DNA of 64,000 bases, taken from Cyanophora paradoxa. Its lineage: Eukaryota; Glaucocystophyceae; Cyanophorales; Cyanophoraceae. The DNA is taken from the NCBI GenBank assembly GCA_004431415.1, contig QPMI01000502.1, positions 62,001 through 126,000 on the forward strand, written 5' to 3'. Every line of letters starts with the position of its first letter. The stretch's first letter is position 1. The position numbers and the translations under genes were made by a program. The notes below the pieces were generated by a model. That model was not told where the DNA came from. It did not search any database and saw only the letters and a list, made by a program, of their open reading frames with translations. Shown piece after piece: positions 10,361-20,753 of this stretch.

Positions 10361-10483
10361 CTGGCGGTAATGCCTTCGCGAGAGTCGAACCCCCGTATTA
10401 CGAAAGGTCGGCGTCTCGAACCACGCTGGCGCCATGGACACGCACGGCGAGGCGCTTCAGAGGGCTGGCTGAGCTTGGCTCGA
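10361..10483. promoter_or_regulatory. Shared 5' region between WDR89 and RAD51D
   Basis: The start codons of WDR89 (-) and RAD51D (+) are 123 bases apart, so this interval must hold the proximal promoters or 5' UTRs of both. No TATA box or other named element is evident. Inferred from geometry only. Confidence 0.4.
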
Positions 10484-12595
10484 ATGGTGCTCCTCAAGAC
10501 CGTCGGGCTCGCCCCGGCGACGCTCGAGGCGCTCACGCGCCACCGCATCACGACTGGTGCGCCGCTCGTTTCCGCCCGCAGCGCTCGGCTCACACGCGCG
10601 CCGCAGTGGAGCAACTCCTCACGAACGACCCCGACAAGCTCGCGTCGCGCGCGCAGCTGAGCAAGGCGGTAGGCCCGGCCGCGGCCCGGCGGCCGCGGGG
10701 GCTCGGCGCTTCGCGCTCTCAAGCGCACGCGCGCAGGCGATAGCGGATGCCATCGACGCGGCGTGCAGCGCCGTCGCGCCGCTGCCGCAGAACGGGCTCG
10801 ACGTGTACCGCGAGATGCTCGAGCGCGCCGCCATCTTCTCCACAGGCTGCAAAACGTGAGCTCGCCTGTCCACCGTTCCGTCGCCCTCGTCTGAACTGCG
10901 GCGGTCACAGGCTGGACGAGCTCTTGAACGGCGGCCTCTGCACGGGGGAGCTGCTGGAGATCGCCGGGCAGCAGGCGACCGGGAAGACGCAGGCGCGTTC
11001 GCCCCGTGCCTCGCGCTGGCGGCGGCGCCGGGCCCGTGCTCTCTGACCGATGCCGCGGGCCGCGCAGTTCTGCCTGCAGTGCGCGGTGCAGGTGGCGGGG
11101 ACGGGCCCCTCGGCGACGGTCCTGTACCTCGACAGCGTGCACGGCTTCAGCGCGCGGCGGGTGCGCGAGCTCGCCAAGCACATCCTCCCCAAGGGCGGCG
11201 CGGACGGCGCCGGGCTCGAGGTGCGCATGCGCCTGCGGCCCCGCGAGGCCGGCGAGGCCCGCCGGGCCGAGCCGGCGCGCCGCAGGCGAAGGTCGTGGAC
11301 GTGCTGGCCCGCATCCGGTGCGCCGGCCTCCCCGACTTGACTTCGCCAGCGAGGTTCCGGGGGTCCGAAGTCGACCCCGGGCCGCGGGCCGCGGGGCGGG
11401 CGGCAGGGTGGTGCCCGTCCACGACGTCTACTCCTTCCTCTCCGCTTTGGACGCCGCCGCCAAAGCCTGCGAGGACGACGTGCGCCCACCTCTCCTCCCC
11501 TCCCCCTCCCCTACGGGTCCCGACGCTGTGCCCCCCAGGAGGAGGCGGGGCACGCGTTCTTCTCGGGGCTGCGGCTGGTGGTGGTAGACATGCTCTCCAC
11601 GCTCCTCTCCCCCAACCTCGGCGGCCAGCAGTTCCAGGGCCCGTCATCCCCCTACCCGGGCCCCCGGCCGCGTACCCCCTGCCCGCCCGCCCGCTCTGAC
11701 CGCCGCGCGCGCAGGGCACGCGCTGATGGCGCACGCGGGGGCCCTCATGAAGCGCCTCGCGCTGCAGGTCCGGGGGTTATTCTGTTCGCTGACACTGTCA
11801 AGCATGAAGCGCGGGGCAGCACCACGTGGCGTTCGTGCTGACGAACCACATGGTGGGCGGGGGCGGCGGCGGCTCCGTCCTCAAGCCGGCCCTCGGCGAC
11901 TCCTGGGGCCACGTCCCCTCCACCCGCCTCGAGTTCTCCACCGACGCGCGCCCCGTACCCCGTCTCTCATGTCCAAGTACCCCCTGACTGCTCCCCTCCC
12001 TCCCCCGCTCCGCAGTCGGTCTTCGGGTTCGCGAGCAACGTCCGATGCGCGACGGCGCGCAAGTCCCTCTGGGCGGCGCGCCCTCCCGCCCCCTCCCTCC
12101 TACCCCGCCTCAGACCTCGGCCGGCTGACGCGTCGCCGGGCAGCCGGCCGGCTCGTTCACGTACTTCGCGATCACGGAGCGCGGCCTCTGCGCGCACGCG
12201 CCGCCGCCGTCGGCCGTGCAGGGCCTGGCGGACCCCGAGCGCGAGGCGGCCGAGGCGGCGGCGCGGGAGGCGGTGGAGGCGGAGGAGGCGGGGCGGCGGG
12301 AGCGGGAGGAGCGCTCGGGCTGGATCGCGGCCCTCTCGCAGTGGACGCAGAGCACGCAGCGGGAGGAGCGGGCCCTCCTCCCCTCCTCCGCCTTCCGCCC
12401 CTCGCAGGCGGGGCCCTCGCAGGGCGGCTCCCTCCTCCCGCCCTCGGCCTTGGCCTCGCCGGCCTCGGCGCCGCGCCAGATCCTCCCCAGCGACATGGTC
12501 AACCCCTTCGACTTCGCCGCGCCCCCGCCCCGGCCCCCGCCCCCCAGCCCCAGCAGCAGCAGCAGACGCGGCGGCAGCAGACGCGGCCGCCATGA
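10484..12595 (+). CDS. RAD51D: DNA repair ATPase RAD51D (RAD51 paralogue), complete copy
   Basis: RAD51D is a RecA-fold subunit of RAD51 paralogue complexes that assist RAD51 filament formation in homologous recombination. The start MVLLKTVGLAPATLEALTRH matches the family N-terminal helical domain. Later exons give LDVYREMLERAAIFSTGC, LDELLNGGLCTGELLEI, Walker A GQQATGKT (near 10967-10990), TVLYLDSVHGFSARRV, VPVHDVYSFLSALDAA, Walker B LVVVDMLSTLLSPNLGGQQ, HVAFVLTNHMVGG and the LKPALGDSWGHVPSTRLEF signature. The C-terminus is unusually long: Glu/Ala-rich, then Pro/Gln-rich, ending QTRRQQTRPP. The tandem duplication begins inside this gene at 11,112, after the Walker A exon. One or two homopolymer differences from copy B alter the frame locally. 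Confidence 0.93.
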
Positions 12596-12754
12596 GCGAT
12601 CGCTCTCCTTCATATGTACACCGCACGCATCTAGATCTACACGCTGTACAGGAGTATACAGAGGCTGTTGTACAAGAGAGAAAGTTGCCGAGTCGGAAAA
12701 CTGCGGGGTCCGATCGCGATGATTCAGATCTGGGGAGAGGGCCGGGCTCAGGCC

Positions 12755-13710
12755 CTAGAGGGCAAGGAGGGCCAGAATGGCGATCGAGCCGAGCACGATC
12801 CAGCCCGCCGTCGCAGTGCCCCCGGAGATCCGAACCCGCCTGCGGGATGGCAGCGTGAGAGCTGGAGGGCGTTGTGGAGAAACGACAGAGTTTTCGAAGA
12901 GCTCGCGCACATGTCACGGGCGATGCGGGCGCGCTCCTCCGGCGTCAGGGGCCGCGGCACCAGCAGGTGCGCACCGCAGCGGCACGTCGCCGTCACCGCC
13001 CCGTCTGCGCCCGCCAGCTTAGTTCGAAGATCAATTTGATCCCGAAGCCAGAGACGCACTGGGACGGCGAGGGTGCGGTAGCACACGGGGCAGCAGCAGG
13101 GCGACGCCGTCTCGGTGCCGAAGAGCGGCATCACCGGCTGCTTCTCAGTCGCCGTGTAGTGCTGGTGAGCCCCCGAGAGAAGGATCCGTAGCGCCGCGTC
13201 CCGCTTCGCCTGCTCCCGCGCTGTCCTCGGCTCGTCCGCGGCTGTTCAAGCGTTCAAATGCGCTTTTTGAGAGGGCGCGGATGCGCCTCCGGCTCACGGG
13301 AGCCCCATGGAGTTCCGTACATCAGCGGCGCCACGCGGTCGCCGGTCGAGATGCCCAGGTCCTCGCGGATGTGGGCCGAGACTTTCGCGTGCTCCTGCGA
13401 GGTCGCATGAGCGCGCGTGCGCTGCTGCGGCGCGTGCACGTTGCGCACGGAGGGGTCGGAGGGATCGAAGAACTCAGGAGTGATGCGCTCGCCGCGCTCG
13501 AGGAGAATGCCCTTGCGCACGTAGCGGCCGGCTGCACGCAAGCGCGCAGCGATCGCGGCGCCGGCGAGGTCAGTCGCGGGCGCCCTCAGCACGCGGTGGC
13601 GCTCCAGCGCAAGCACACGCGGGCGCTCCGACTCGCGGCGCACCGAGACATCGATCGACTTTTCTTGTCACGACGCGCCTGAAGCGCGCGACACCGTCGT
13701 CGCGGCCCAT
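12755..13710 (-). CDS. Zinc-ribbon protein with C-terminal membrane helix, unrecognised (copy A)
   Basis: Starts at ATG 13710 (MGRDDGVARFRRVVTRKVDR). A GTGCGC donor joins an exon reading AGRYVRKGILLERGERITPE and FFDPSDPSVRN. A second short intron leads to EHAKVSAHIREDLGISTGDR. The next recognised exon reads HQHYTATEKQPVMPLFGTE, then two Cys pairs (CPVC and CRC about 35 residues apart) flank a basic linker, as in a zinc ribbon. After RPLTPEERARIARDM and a helical stretch, the last coding piece is a hydrophobic tail (TAGWIVLGSIAILALLAL) ending at 12755-12757, so it is probably tail-anchored. One base must be added or an intron assumed just before that tail in both copies. No family recognised. 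It converges on RAD51D. Confidence 0.6.
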
Positions 13711-13925
13711 GCCAAAATGTGCTCCGGGTTGCTGGGGGGAGGTGCCGGGGCGTGCGCGCTCGACCGAGAGGGCAGAAAGTAGCTGCGAATTTGCGGAAAA
13801 CGCTGGGGCGAGAGGCGAGATGGCGGTGTCGGCGAGTGCCGCGAAACTTGCGAATGGGGGTACGGCCTCACGACCGAGCTCGAGTCTGCTGCGACCCTGA
13901 GCAGCCGAAGAAGGACGCCGGCGCG
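13711..13925. promoter_or_regulatory. Shared 5' region of the zinc-ribbon gene and INTS11 (copy A)
   Basis: 215 bases between two divergent start codons (13710 and 13926). They must hold both core promoters. No specific motif is claimed. The same interval is repeated at 35,356-35,570. Confidence 0.4.
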
Positions 13926-16900
13926 ATGACGATCTCCCTGACCCCGCTTGGTGCGTCGCGCGCGGCCTCGTACGCGCCGGGCCAACTGGGGCGAGCGCTG
14001 CCGCAGGGGCGGGGCAAGACGTTGGCCGGAGCTGCATCCTGCTCGAGATCGGCGGGAAGCGCATCATGCTGGACTGCGGGATGCACCCCGGCTTCGAGGA
14101 CGAGCGGCGCTTCCCGGACTTCAAGCACATCGCACCCGACGGAAACTACAACGCAAACCTCGACTGCATCATCCTCTCTCACTTGTGCGCGCGGCTGCCC
14201 GCCGCGCACGCGCCGCCTCACGCCGCGCAGCCACCTGGACCACTGCGGCGCGCTCCCCTACTTCACCGAAGTCTGCGGGTGCGCTGCTGCCCTTCGCTTC
14301 GCGCGAGTTCGCGCGCGCTCTGTGCACCGACGCCACTGCTGCCCTCCCGCAGCTTCGACGGGCCCGTCTACATGACCGTGAGCCAGCCGCGGCGCCCCAC
14401 CCGGCCCGCCGAGCGCCCGGGCTCGCCGTGCCGACGCCGCCGCAGCACCCGACGAAGGCGGTGATACCGATCCTGCTGGAGGACTACAGGAAGATCACGG
14501 TGGACCGCCGTGGCGAGAAGGTGGAGAACTTCTTCACAAGCCAGCACATCAAGGACCTCATGCGCAAGAGTCCGGCCCCGCCGCACCCCTCCGCCACCGC
14601 GCTCGCCGCCTCCCCCTGACTCCGGTGCGGCAGTCGTGACGGTGAACCTGCACCAGACGGTCAAGGTCGACGACAAGCTCGAGATCCGCGCCTACTACGC
14701 CGGCCACGCGCGCCCCGGCTCGGCCCGCGCCGCGCGCCACGTCCTAACGCGCCGGCAGGTGCTGGGCGCGGCGATGTTCTACGTGCGCGTCGGCGAGGAG
14801 TCGATCCTCTACACGGGGGACTACAACATGACACCGGACCGCCACCTCGGCGCCGCATCCTGCGAGAACGTGCGCTGTACCCCTGCCCAACGCTGCCCCC
14901 TTTGCCCTGATGTCGACCTCTCCCTAGCTGCGTCCCGACATCCTCATCACCGAGAGCACGTGCGCCGCCCGCGCCACGTACCCCCGAGAGCTCCCACCCC
15001 CCCTTTCTGAGCGCCGTACCCCCAGCTACGCGACGACGATCCGCGACTCGAAGCGCGTCCGCGAGCGCGACTTCCTGCGGCAGGCGCGCCGCCGCCTCCC
15101 CCGCGCCCCTCCCCGTACCCCCCCGCCCGCCCCGAGCCGGCGCGGCCGCCCAGGTGCACGATGCCGTGGAGCGCGGCGGCAAGGTCCTCATCCCCGTCTT
15201 TGCCCTCGGCAGGGCCCAGGTCCGCTCGCGCCGCCCCGCAGCCTGCTCGGCCCGACCGGCCGCGGGCGGCGCAGGAGCTGTGCATCCTGCTGGACACGTA
15301 CTGGGAGCGCGTCGGCCTCACCGTCCCCATTTACTTCTCCGCCGGCCTCACCGAGAAGGTCCGGGGGGCGGGGGGCGCTGCTGCGGCGGCGGCGCGCCGC
15401 TCTGACGCCGCGCGCCGTCGCCGGGGCCGGGCAGGCGAACTACTACTACAAGCTCTTCATCAACTGGACGAACCAGAAGATCAAGCGAACGTTCGCGAAG
15501 GTACCGAGGGCGGAGGGCGGGGCAAGGGCGGGGACAGGGCCCCCTGACGCGTCTTCGGGGCGCAGCGGAACATGTTCGAGTTCACGCACATCCGGGCGGC
15601 GGACCGGGAGACGGTGAACCTGGAGCAGCCGGGGCCCTGCGTCCTCTTCGCCACCCCGGGCATGCTCCACGCCGGCCAGTCCCTCGAGGTGCCCCCGCCC
15701 CGCCCCGCCCCGCCCCGCCCCGACCGCCCCGCCCTCGCCCTCTGCCGCCCGACCGCCCCGCCCCCGGCGCCGGCGGCAGATGTTCAAGCGGTGGGCCCCG
15801 ACGAGCGCAACCTCGTCATCATCCCGGGGTGCCCGCGCGCCCTCCATGGCCGGCCCCTCGCCTCGCCTCGGCCCCCCGCTGAGCTGGGGCAGGTACTGCG
15901 TGGTGGGGACGGTGGGGAACAAGGTGACGTCGGGAATGAAGGGCCCCGTGGAGATCGACCGGCGCACCACGGTCGACGTCCGCTGCACCGTCAAGCACCT
16001 CTCCTTCAGGTGCCCCGTCCCCTCGAGAGCGCCCCTCCGCCCCCCGCCGACGCCGCGCCGGCAGCGCGCACGCCGACGCGAAGGGGATCATGCAGCTCAT
16101 CAAGCAGGCCCGCCCCGCCCCGCCCGCCCCGTCCGGCTCAAGGGCGCTGGGGCAGGTGGACCCCGCGCACGTCTGCCTCGTCCACGGCGAGAAGGGCAAG
16201 ATGTGCGGCCCCCGCCCCCCGCCCCGCCCCTCGGGCCGCCCCCCGAGGCCCCCCGCAGGCAGTTCCTGAAGCACCGCATCGTGCGCGAGTTCGGCGTCCC
16301 CTGCTTCGACCCCGCCAACCTCGCCACCGTGCCCCCCGCCCCGCCTCCGGCTCGCGCCGGCGCCGGGGCCCAGCGGGGCGGCAGGTGACGATCGAGGGTC
16401 GGGGCGGACGCCCGTGCTGCTCTCGCGGGCCTCCTCAAGCGGCCGGCCCCGCGGGGCCCGCCCCGGCGACTCCGACCAGGAAGACGACCCCGAGCCCGAG
16501 GCAGCGGCTGGGCGGCGGTCGTGGCGGACGGCCCGGTGGCGGTGAAGCGCGAGGGGGACGGGGAGGAGGCGGAGGAGGCGGAGGCGCGGCGCAAGCGGCG
16601 GGAGGCGGCGCGGGCCGCCGCGCTGCGGCCGCCGCGCCCCTCGAGCGCATCGAGGTGCAGGGCATCGTCGTCCGGCGCCCCGGCCAGGCGAGCCGCGCCG
16701 CGCCCCCTCCGCCTGCGTACCCCGACGCAGCGCGCAGGAGCGGCCGCTCCTGCTCACCGAGGAGGAGGCGCTGGCGGAGCTCCGGCTACCCCCCACGCCC
16801 TCCGCCTCTCGGCGCGCGTACCCTGCCCTTCCGGACGGGGGCGAGGACCCCGACGACGGCGTCCTCGTACCCTCCCCGAGGAGACCCTCGACGTCCTCGC

Positions 16901-17343
16901 GGGCCACCTCGCCGAGTACCCCCCTTCCTTCTTCCCCTTCCCGTTTCCACCCCTTGTCTAAAGCCCCGCAGGTCCGCCGAGGGCAAGGGTGCGATGCGGT
17001 ACGAGCGGACGCGGCGGGCATCGCGGCGCGGGAGGAGAGGTCGGGGCGGGCCCCCCGCGGTGCTTCTTACGATGGCGGGGCCGCTGGAGGCAGGCGGGCG
17101 GCGGCGGTGCTTGCCTCGTGGGGCCCGGAGGCGGAGGGGTGGCGGAGGGCGTGCTGGCGGCCGTGCGGGCGGCGCTCGCTGCGATGCACGCCTCCTCACC
17201 CACGCCCACCACGACGTGCGCCCCGCCCCCTCGCACAGCGGTACCCCGGTCGGAAGGCTGACGGCGGGCAGGCGCACGGCGGGGACGGGGCCGCCGGCCC
17301 GGGCGACGGCTGCCACGGCGGCGCCTGCGACTTCGAGATGTAG
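13926..17343 (+). CDS. INTS11: Integrator complex subunit 11, metallo-beta-lactamase/beta-CASP endonuclease (copy A)
   Basis: INTS11 is the catalytic RNA endonuclease of Integrator, which cleaves snRNA and promoter-proximal transcripts. Spliced exons track the family closely: MTISLTPLG then [29 protein letters not shown], and the HxHxDH zinc motif rebuilt across an intron ([14 protein letters not shown]). Next come [122 protein letters not shown] and [15 protein letters not shown] Glu/Ala-rich linker precedes the C-terminal domain, which ends GACDFEM at 17341-17343. At least a dozen introns of about 40-70 nt interrupt it. From about 15.2 kb on, G/C-run losses relative to copy B break the frame, so this copy may read as damaged. 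Confidence 0.93.
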
Positions 17344-17484
17344 CGCGGATCGGATCCGGAGGCCTGGGCTCAGGCCGGGTGCGAGGACAGCAGCAGGCTT
17401 AGGAGTAGGGTAGCGAAGGGTTTTCAGGCGCAGGCAGATCTAGTTTAATAACAATACACGGTACGTCTAGCTGGCGAGCGTGGT

Positions 17485-20400
17485 TCAGTGCATGCCGGGC
17501 GGGGCGGGCCGTACATTGAGTGCGGCGCGGAGGAGTGGAGGGGCCGGGGCGGCGCCCGGGCGGAGGGACGGGGCCGGAGGCGGCCATAGCGGGGTACGGC
17601 CCCGCGGCGGGGGCCGGCCGGAGGCGCGGGCCCGGAGGCGGCCATCTGGGGTACAGGGGCTGGGAGGTGGCGCTTGGCGGGGAGGGCTGCGGGCGGCGTC
17701 AGAGCGGGCGCAAGTGGACGTACGGCGAGGGCGGACGGTGCGGCGGGCGTGCTTCATGTAGTCGACGAGCTGGCGCGGGATCTCGGCGAGGACGGCCCGC
17801 GTCAGGTCCGCCGGGTGCCGCCCCGGAACTGCGAGAACGGCACGAACTGCGGGAAAGGCCGGCCCGAATCAGATTCAGAAAATAAAAAATTTCGGATTCG
17901 GCTTGAAGGGCGCGCCTGGACGATGTCGCGGGCGGCCACGGCGTTGCCGGACCGGAGCAGCTTGTCGTCCGAGTCCAGCGCGTCCTGCCCCGGTTCGAAT
18001 TAGATCCGATGATCGGACCGAAGCGCGGGGAAGGGCCGGGGTGGGTACATGGAGGAGAAGTCGCGGAGCCGACGCCGACGATGACGACGGAGAGGGCAGG
18101 GCGGAGGCGGCGACGAGCTCGTCCTTGGTGCGCTCCAGGTCGTTGATCTGGCCGTCCGTCAGGATCAGCAGGATGCTGTACTTCTGCGCCTGCGCCCCCG
18201 CGTCAGCTTCCCGCTGCGCGCCCCGCGTCAGCTTCGCGGACCGCCTGGCTGGCGCCCTGGGCGGCGATGGCGGCGCGGCCTGATGGTCGGCGCGAAGTAC
18301 GTCGGGCCCGAGAGCGCCACCGACCGCAGCGCCTGCCCGCCCCGCCCCGCCGCCGCGTCAGAGGGCGCGCGTGGCGGGCCGGGGGTCGAGGCCTCGCCTG
18401 GTGTAGGCGTCGAGGATGCCCTGGATGCCCTGCACCTCCGCCGCCGCCGGTTCCCGTTCAGCGCGAAGCAGTGCGACGTCTGCCCTGCGCGCCGGCGCCC
18501 CGCGGGCGGGTTCGGGCGCGGCGGGCCGACGGCGCCCGTCGCGCGGCTGCGGACCCGAGGGAGCTGCCGCCGAAGCCGTAGGCGGGTACTGGTGGTCGCT
18601 GTCGTAGAAGTCTGCGCGCGCGGGCCCTCAGCGGGGCCGGGAAAGGAGGCTGATGTGCGCCGCCGCCCACCCAGGATGCTGCCGACGGCTGCGAGGAAAA
18701 GGACGGCTCAGGCGCGCCTCCGCGAAAAGAGAAGGAGGGAAGGGAGGCGGGGGTACCGTGATGGCCTGCTCGTACTCGTTCGGCACCGCCGGCTGGCCCC
18801 GCCCCCTCAGGCCGGGCGGGACAGAGCAGGGGCCGCCGGCCGGGTGGGCGGGGCGGGAGAGGGGAAGGGGGCGGGGCGCGCGCACTTGCCGCAGAAGTGG
18901 AGGGAGTCCGGGCTCCGCGGTCCCCGTTGCTCCCCGTGAAGTCTGCGCCCGTGAGATCGGCGGGCGGCGCGAGAGAGGGGAGGAGAGGGGGCGGGCCGAT
19001 GGCGACGAGGAGGAGATCTCGCAGCCGCCCGCCACGAAGTCCAGGAATGTGAAGCTCCGCTCCACCGACACCGAGTTCACGTGCACCCGCCCGCTCTCCC
19101 TGGCCCGCCCCGTCAGCGGAATGGGCCCGAGCGGCGCGGGGCGCGCGGGGCACCGGTAGTCGGCTTCTTGGCGCCTTCTTGGGTCGACGAGGGGCAGGCC
19201 CTCCCGCGGGAACTCCAGCAGCTGCCGCGCCGTCGTCTGCCGCGGAGCGCGAGTCAGCAGGTGGGCGATGCGGAGGGGGAAGGGGCGGCGCGCCGTGCAG
19301 GCGCCGATGAAGTCGTGGGCGCCGACCGAGTCGTAGTCGAAGACCTCGATCTTGAGCGGGCGGTCGAGCTCCCGTTGCACAGCTTCCCCATCCTGCCCGC
19401 CCGCTTGGGGCGCGGGAGAGGGAGGGAGGGCGGGGCGGACGTGAGGGTCTGGGGGCCCAGACGAGGTCGGTCTTGCTGGAGACCCACTCGGACTTGAGGA
19501 CGGGCACGAAGCCGCCCCCGCCCTCCCGCGAGAGCACGTAGTACGGTCCGACTTCCCCAGCCCGAAGAAGTCCTGCGGCGGGGGCGGGGTCGGCCGGGTA
19601 CGGGGCTGCGGGGAGGGGGGCCGGCGGACCTTCTTGGCGAGGTGGCGGCCCTCGAGGACGAGCCGCATGATGTCGTTCGCGGTACCCCCTCCTTGATCTG
19701 CCGGGGGGGGGGGGGAGATGGTCAGCGGGGCACGCGGGGGCCGAGCGCCGCGCCGCGCGCCTCCTCCGCGGTGACTGTGATCAATCCGAGTTCGTGTTGG
19801 TCTCGAAGGATTCCTGCCGGAAGGGGGTACGTGAGCTGGGGTGGCCCTGGCGCGGGGTACGCGGGGGCGCGCTTGAGGGGCCGGGAGATGGTGTTGCCGC
19901 GGGCGCCGACGATCTCGCCGAGGCAGGTCTCGAGCTGGCCCTGGAAGTCCTGCGAGTCGAGGCTGGCCGACTTCGAGTCCACGTCGTAGACCGCGAAGCG
20001 CAGGTCCTGCTTGACCTCGAAGAGGAAGTCCATCTCCACGCTCTTCACGAACTTCGGGTTCTGGTTGTCCCAGATCGTCTCCGTCCGCCCCACCTCGAAC
20101 CAGCGCGCGTCCCCGGCAGCTTGGAGAAGACGACGCACATCGGCTGCCGCGGCGTCAGGCCCAGAGACGGCACGAACACGCTAGCTAGCTTAGAGCGCCT
20201 ATAGCTGGAATGTGCTCACGTCCGACTTGGAAGTGAGGTCCATCCGCTTCAGTTGGCTGCAAGAGATGCGGAGCTCGACCCGCGAACTGAGCCGAAGCGT
20301 CAGAGGGACCGATTCAGTTGCTCTTTCTTGAGCGCTGCAAGAGTATTTCTCGGCCTCGCTCGGACGGCGCACCGCAGGGGTCCTTAATGCCAGGGTGGCC

Positions 20401-20522
20401 CGGAGGGTGCGCCATTCCGCGACGTTCGACGCCTCGTGCGCTAGTGCTGGTGCGCGGCGCCTAGAGAACTGGCAGCCGCTCGAACGCTGTGCCAGATGTC
20501 GTTGGTCGTGTCTGAAATGCAC
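17485..20522 (-). CDS. Copine (two C2 domains plus vWA-like domain), copy A
   Basis: Copines are Ca2+-dependent phospholipid-binding proteins. The first recognised exon ends VELRISCSQLKRMDLTSKSD. A GTGAGC intron leads to PMCVVFSK, RWFEVGRTETIWDNQNPKFV, MDFLFEVKQDLRFAVYDVDS (C2A), then C2B (DIMRLVLEGRHLAKK, SEWVSSKTD, IEVFDYDSVGAHDFIGACT). The copine/vWA domain follows: INDLERTKDEL, PLSVVIVGVGSADFSSMY, DKLLRSGNAVARDIVQ, then across a GC-AG intron (17847-17915) FVPFSQFRGR and RAVLAEIPRQLVDYMK. The tail is Pro/Gly/Tyr-rich, with the stop at 17485-17487. The 5' end is uncertain because no Met lies close to the C2A start; 20522 is the upstream limit of that open frame. Many one-base losses relative to copy B break the frame, including in the last exon. 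Confidence 0.9.
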
Positions 20523-20753
20523 GTACCGCTGGGGGGCCGGCTCTGCGTGCGCCGTGTCGATGTTGTCACGCCCGGAGCTCCGACACGATGTTGTCGAGCC
20601 CGGCGCTCCGGCACAGATCTAGAGGACCCTCGCCGACACGGTCCCTGTACCCCTGAGAAGCGATTGGCGCTCGCCATACGGGTCGATGCGGAGTGCATGG
20701 TAGCTAGGGAGCGCTGTAGCTAACGAATACAAGCGATAGAGAAGCTTTCAGCG

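Noticed and set aside
10360-10420. tRNA T-arm-like sequence (GGGGGTTCGACTC on the minus strand)
   Set aside because: No matching acceptor stem, D-arm or anticodon arm at the right spacing; it lies in the WDR89 5' region.
17990-18010. GGTTCGAATTAG resembling a tRNA T-loop
   Set aside because: Inside a copine intron or exon boundary region with no cloverleaf around it.
20436-20750. Plus- and minus-strand frames between copine and the methyltransferase as a small gene
   Set aside because: Frames overlap on both strands without a start, domain or splice chain; more likely 5' UTR or promoter of the divergent pair.
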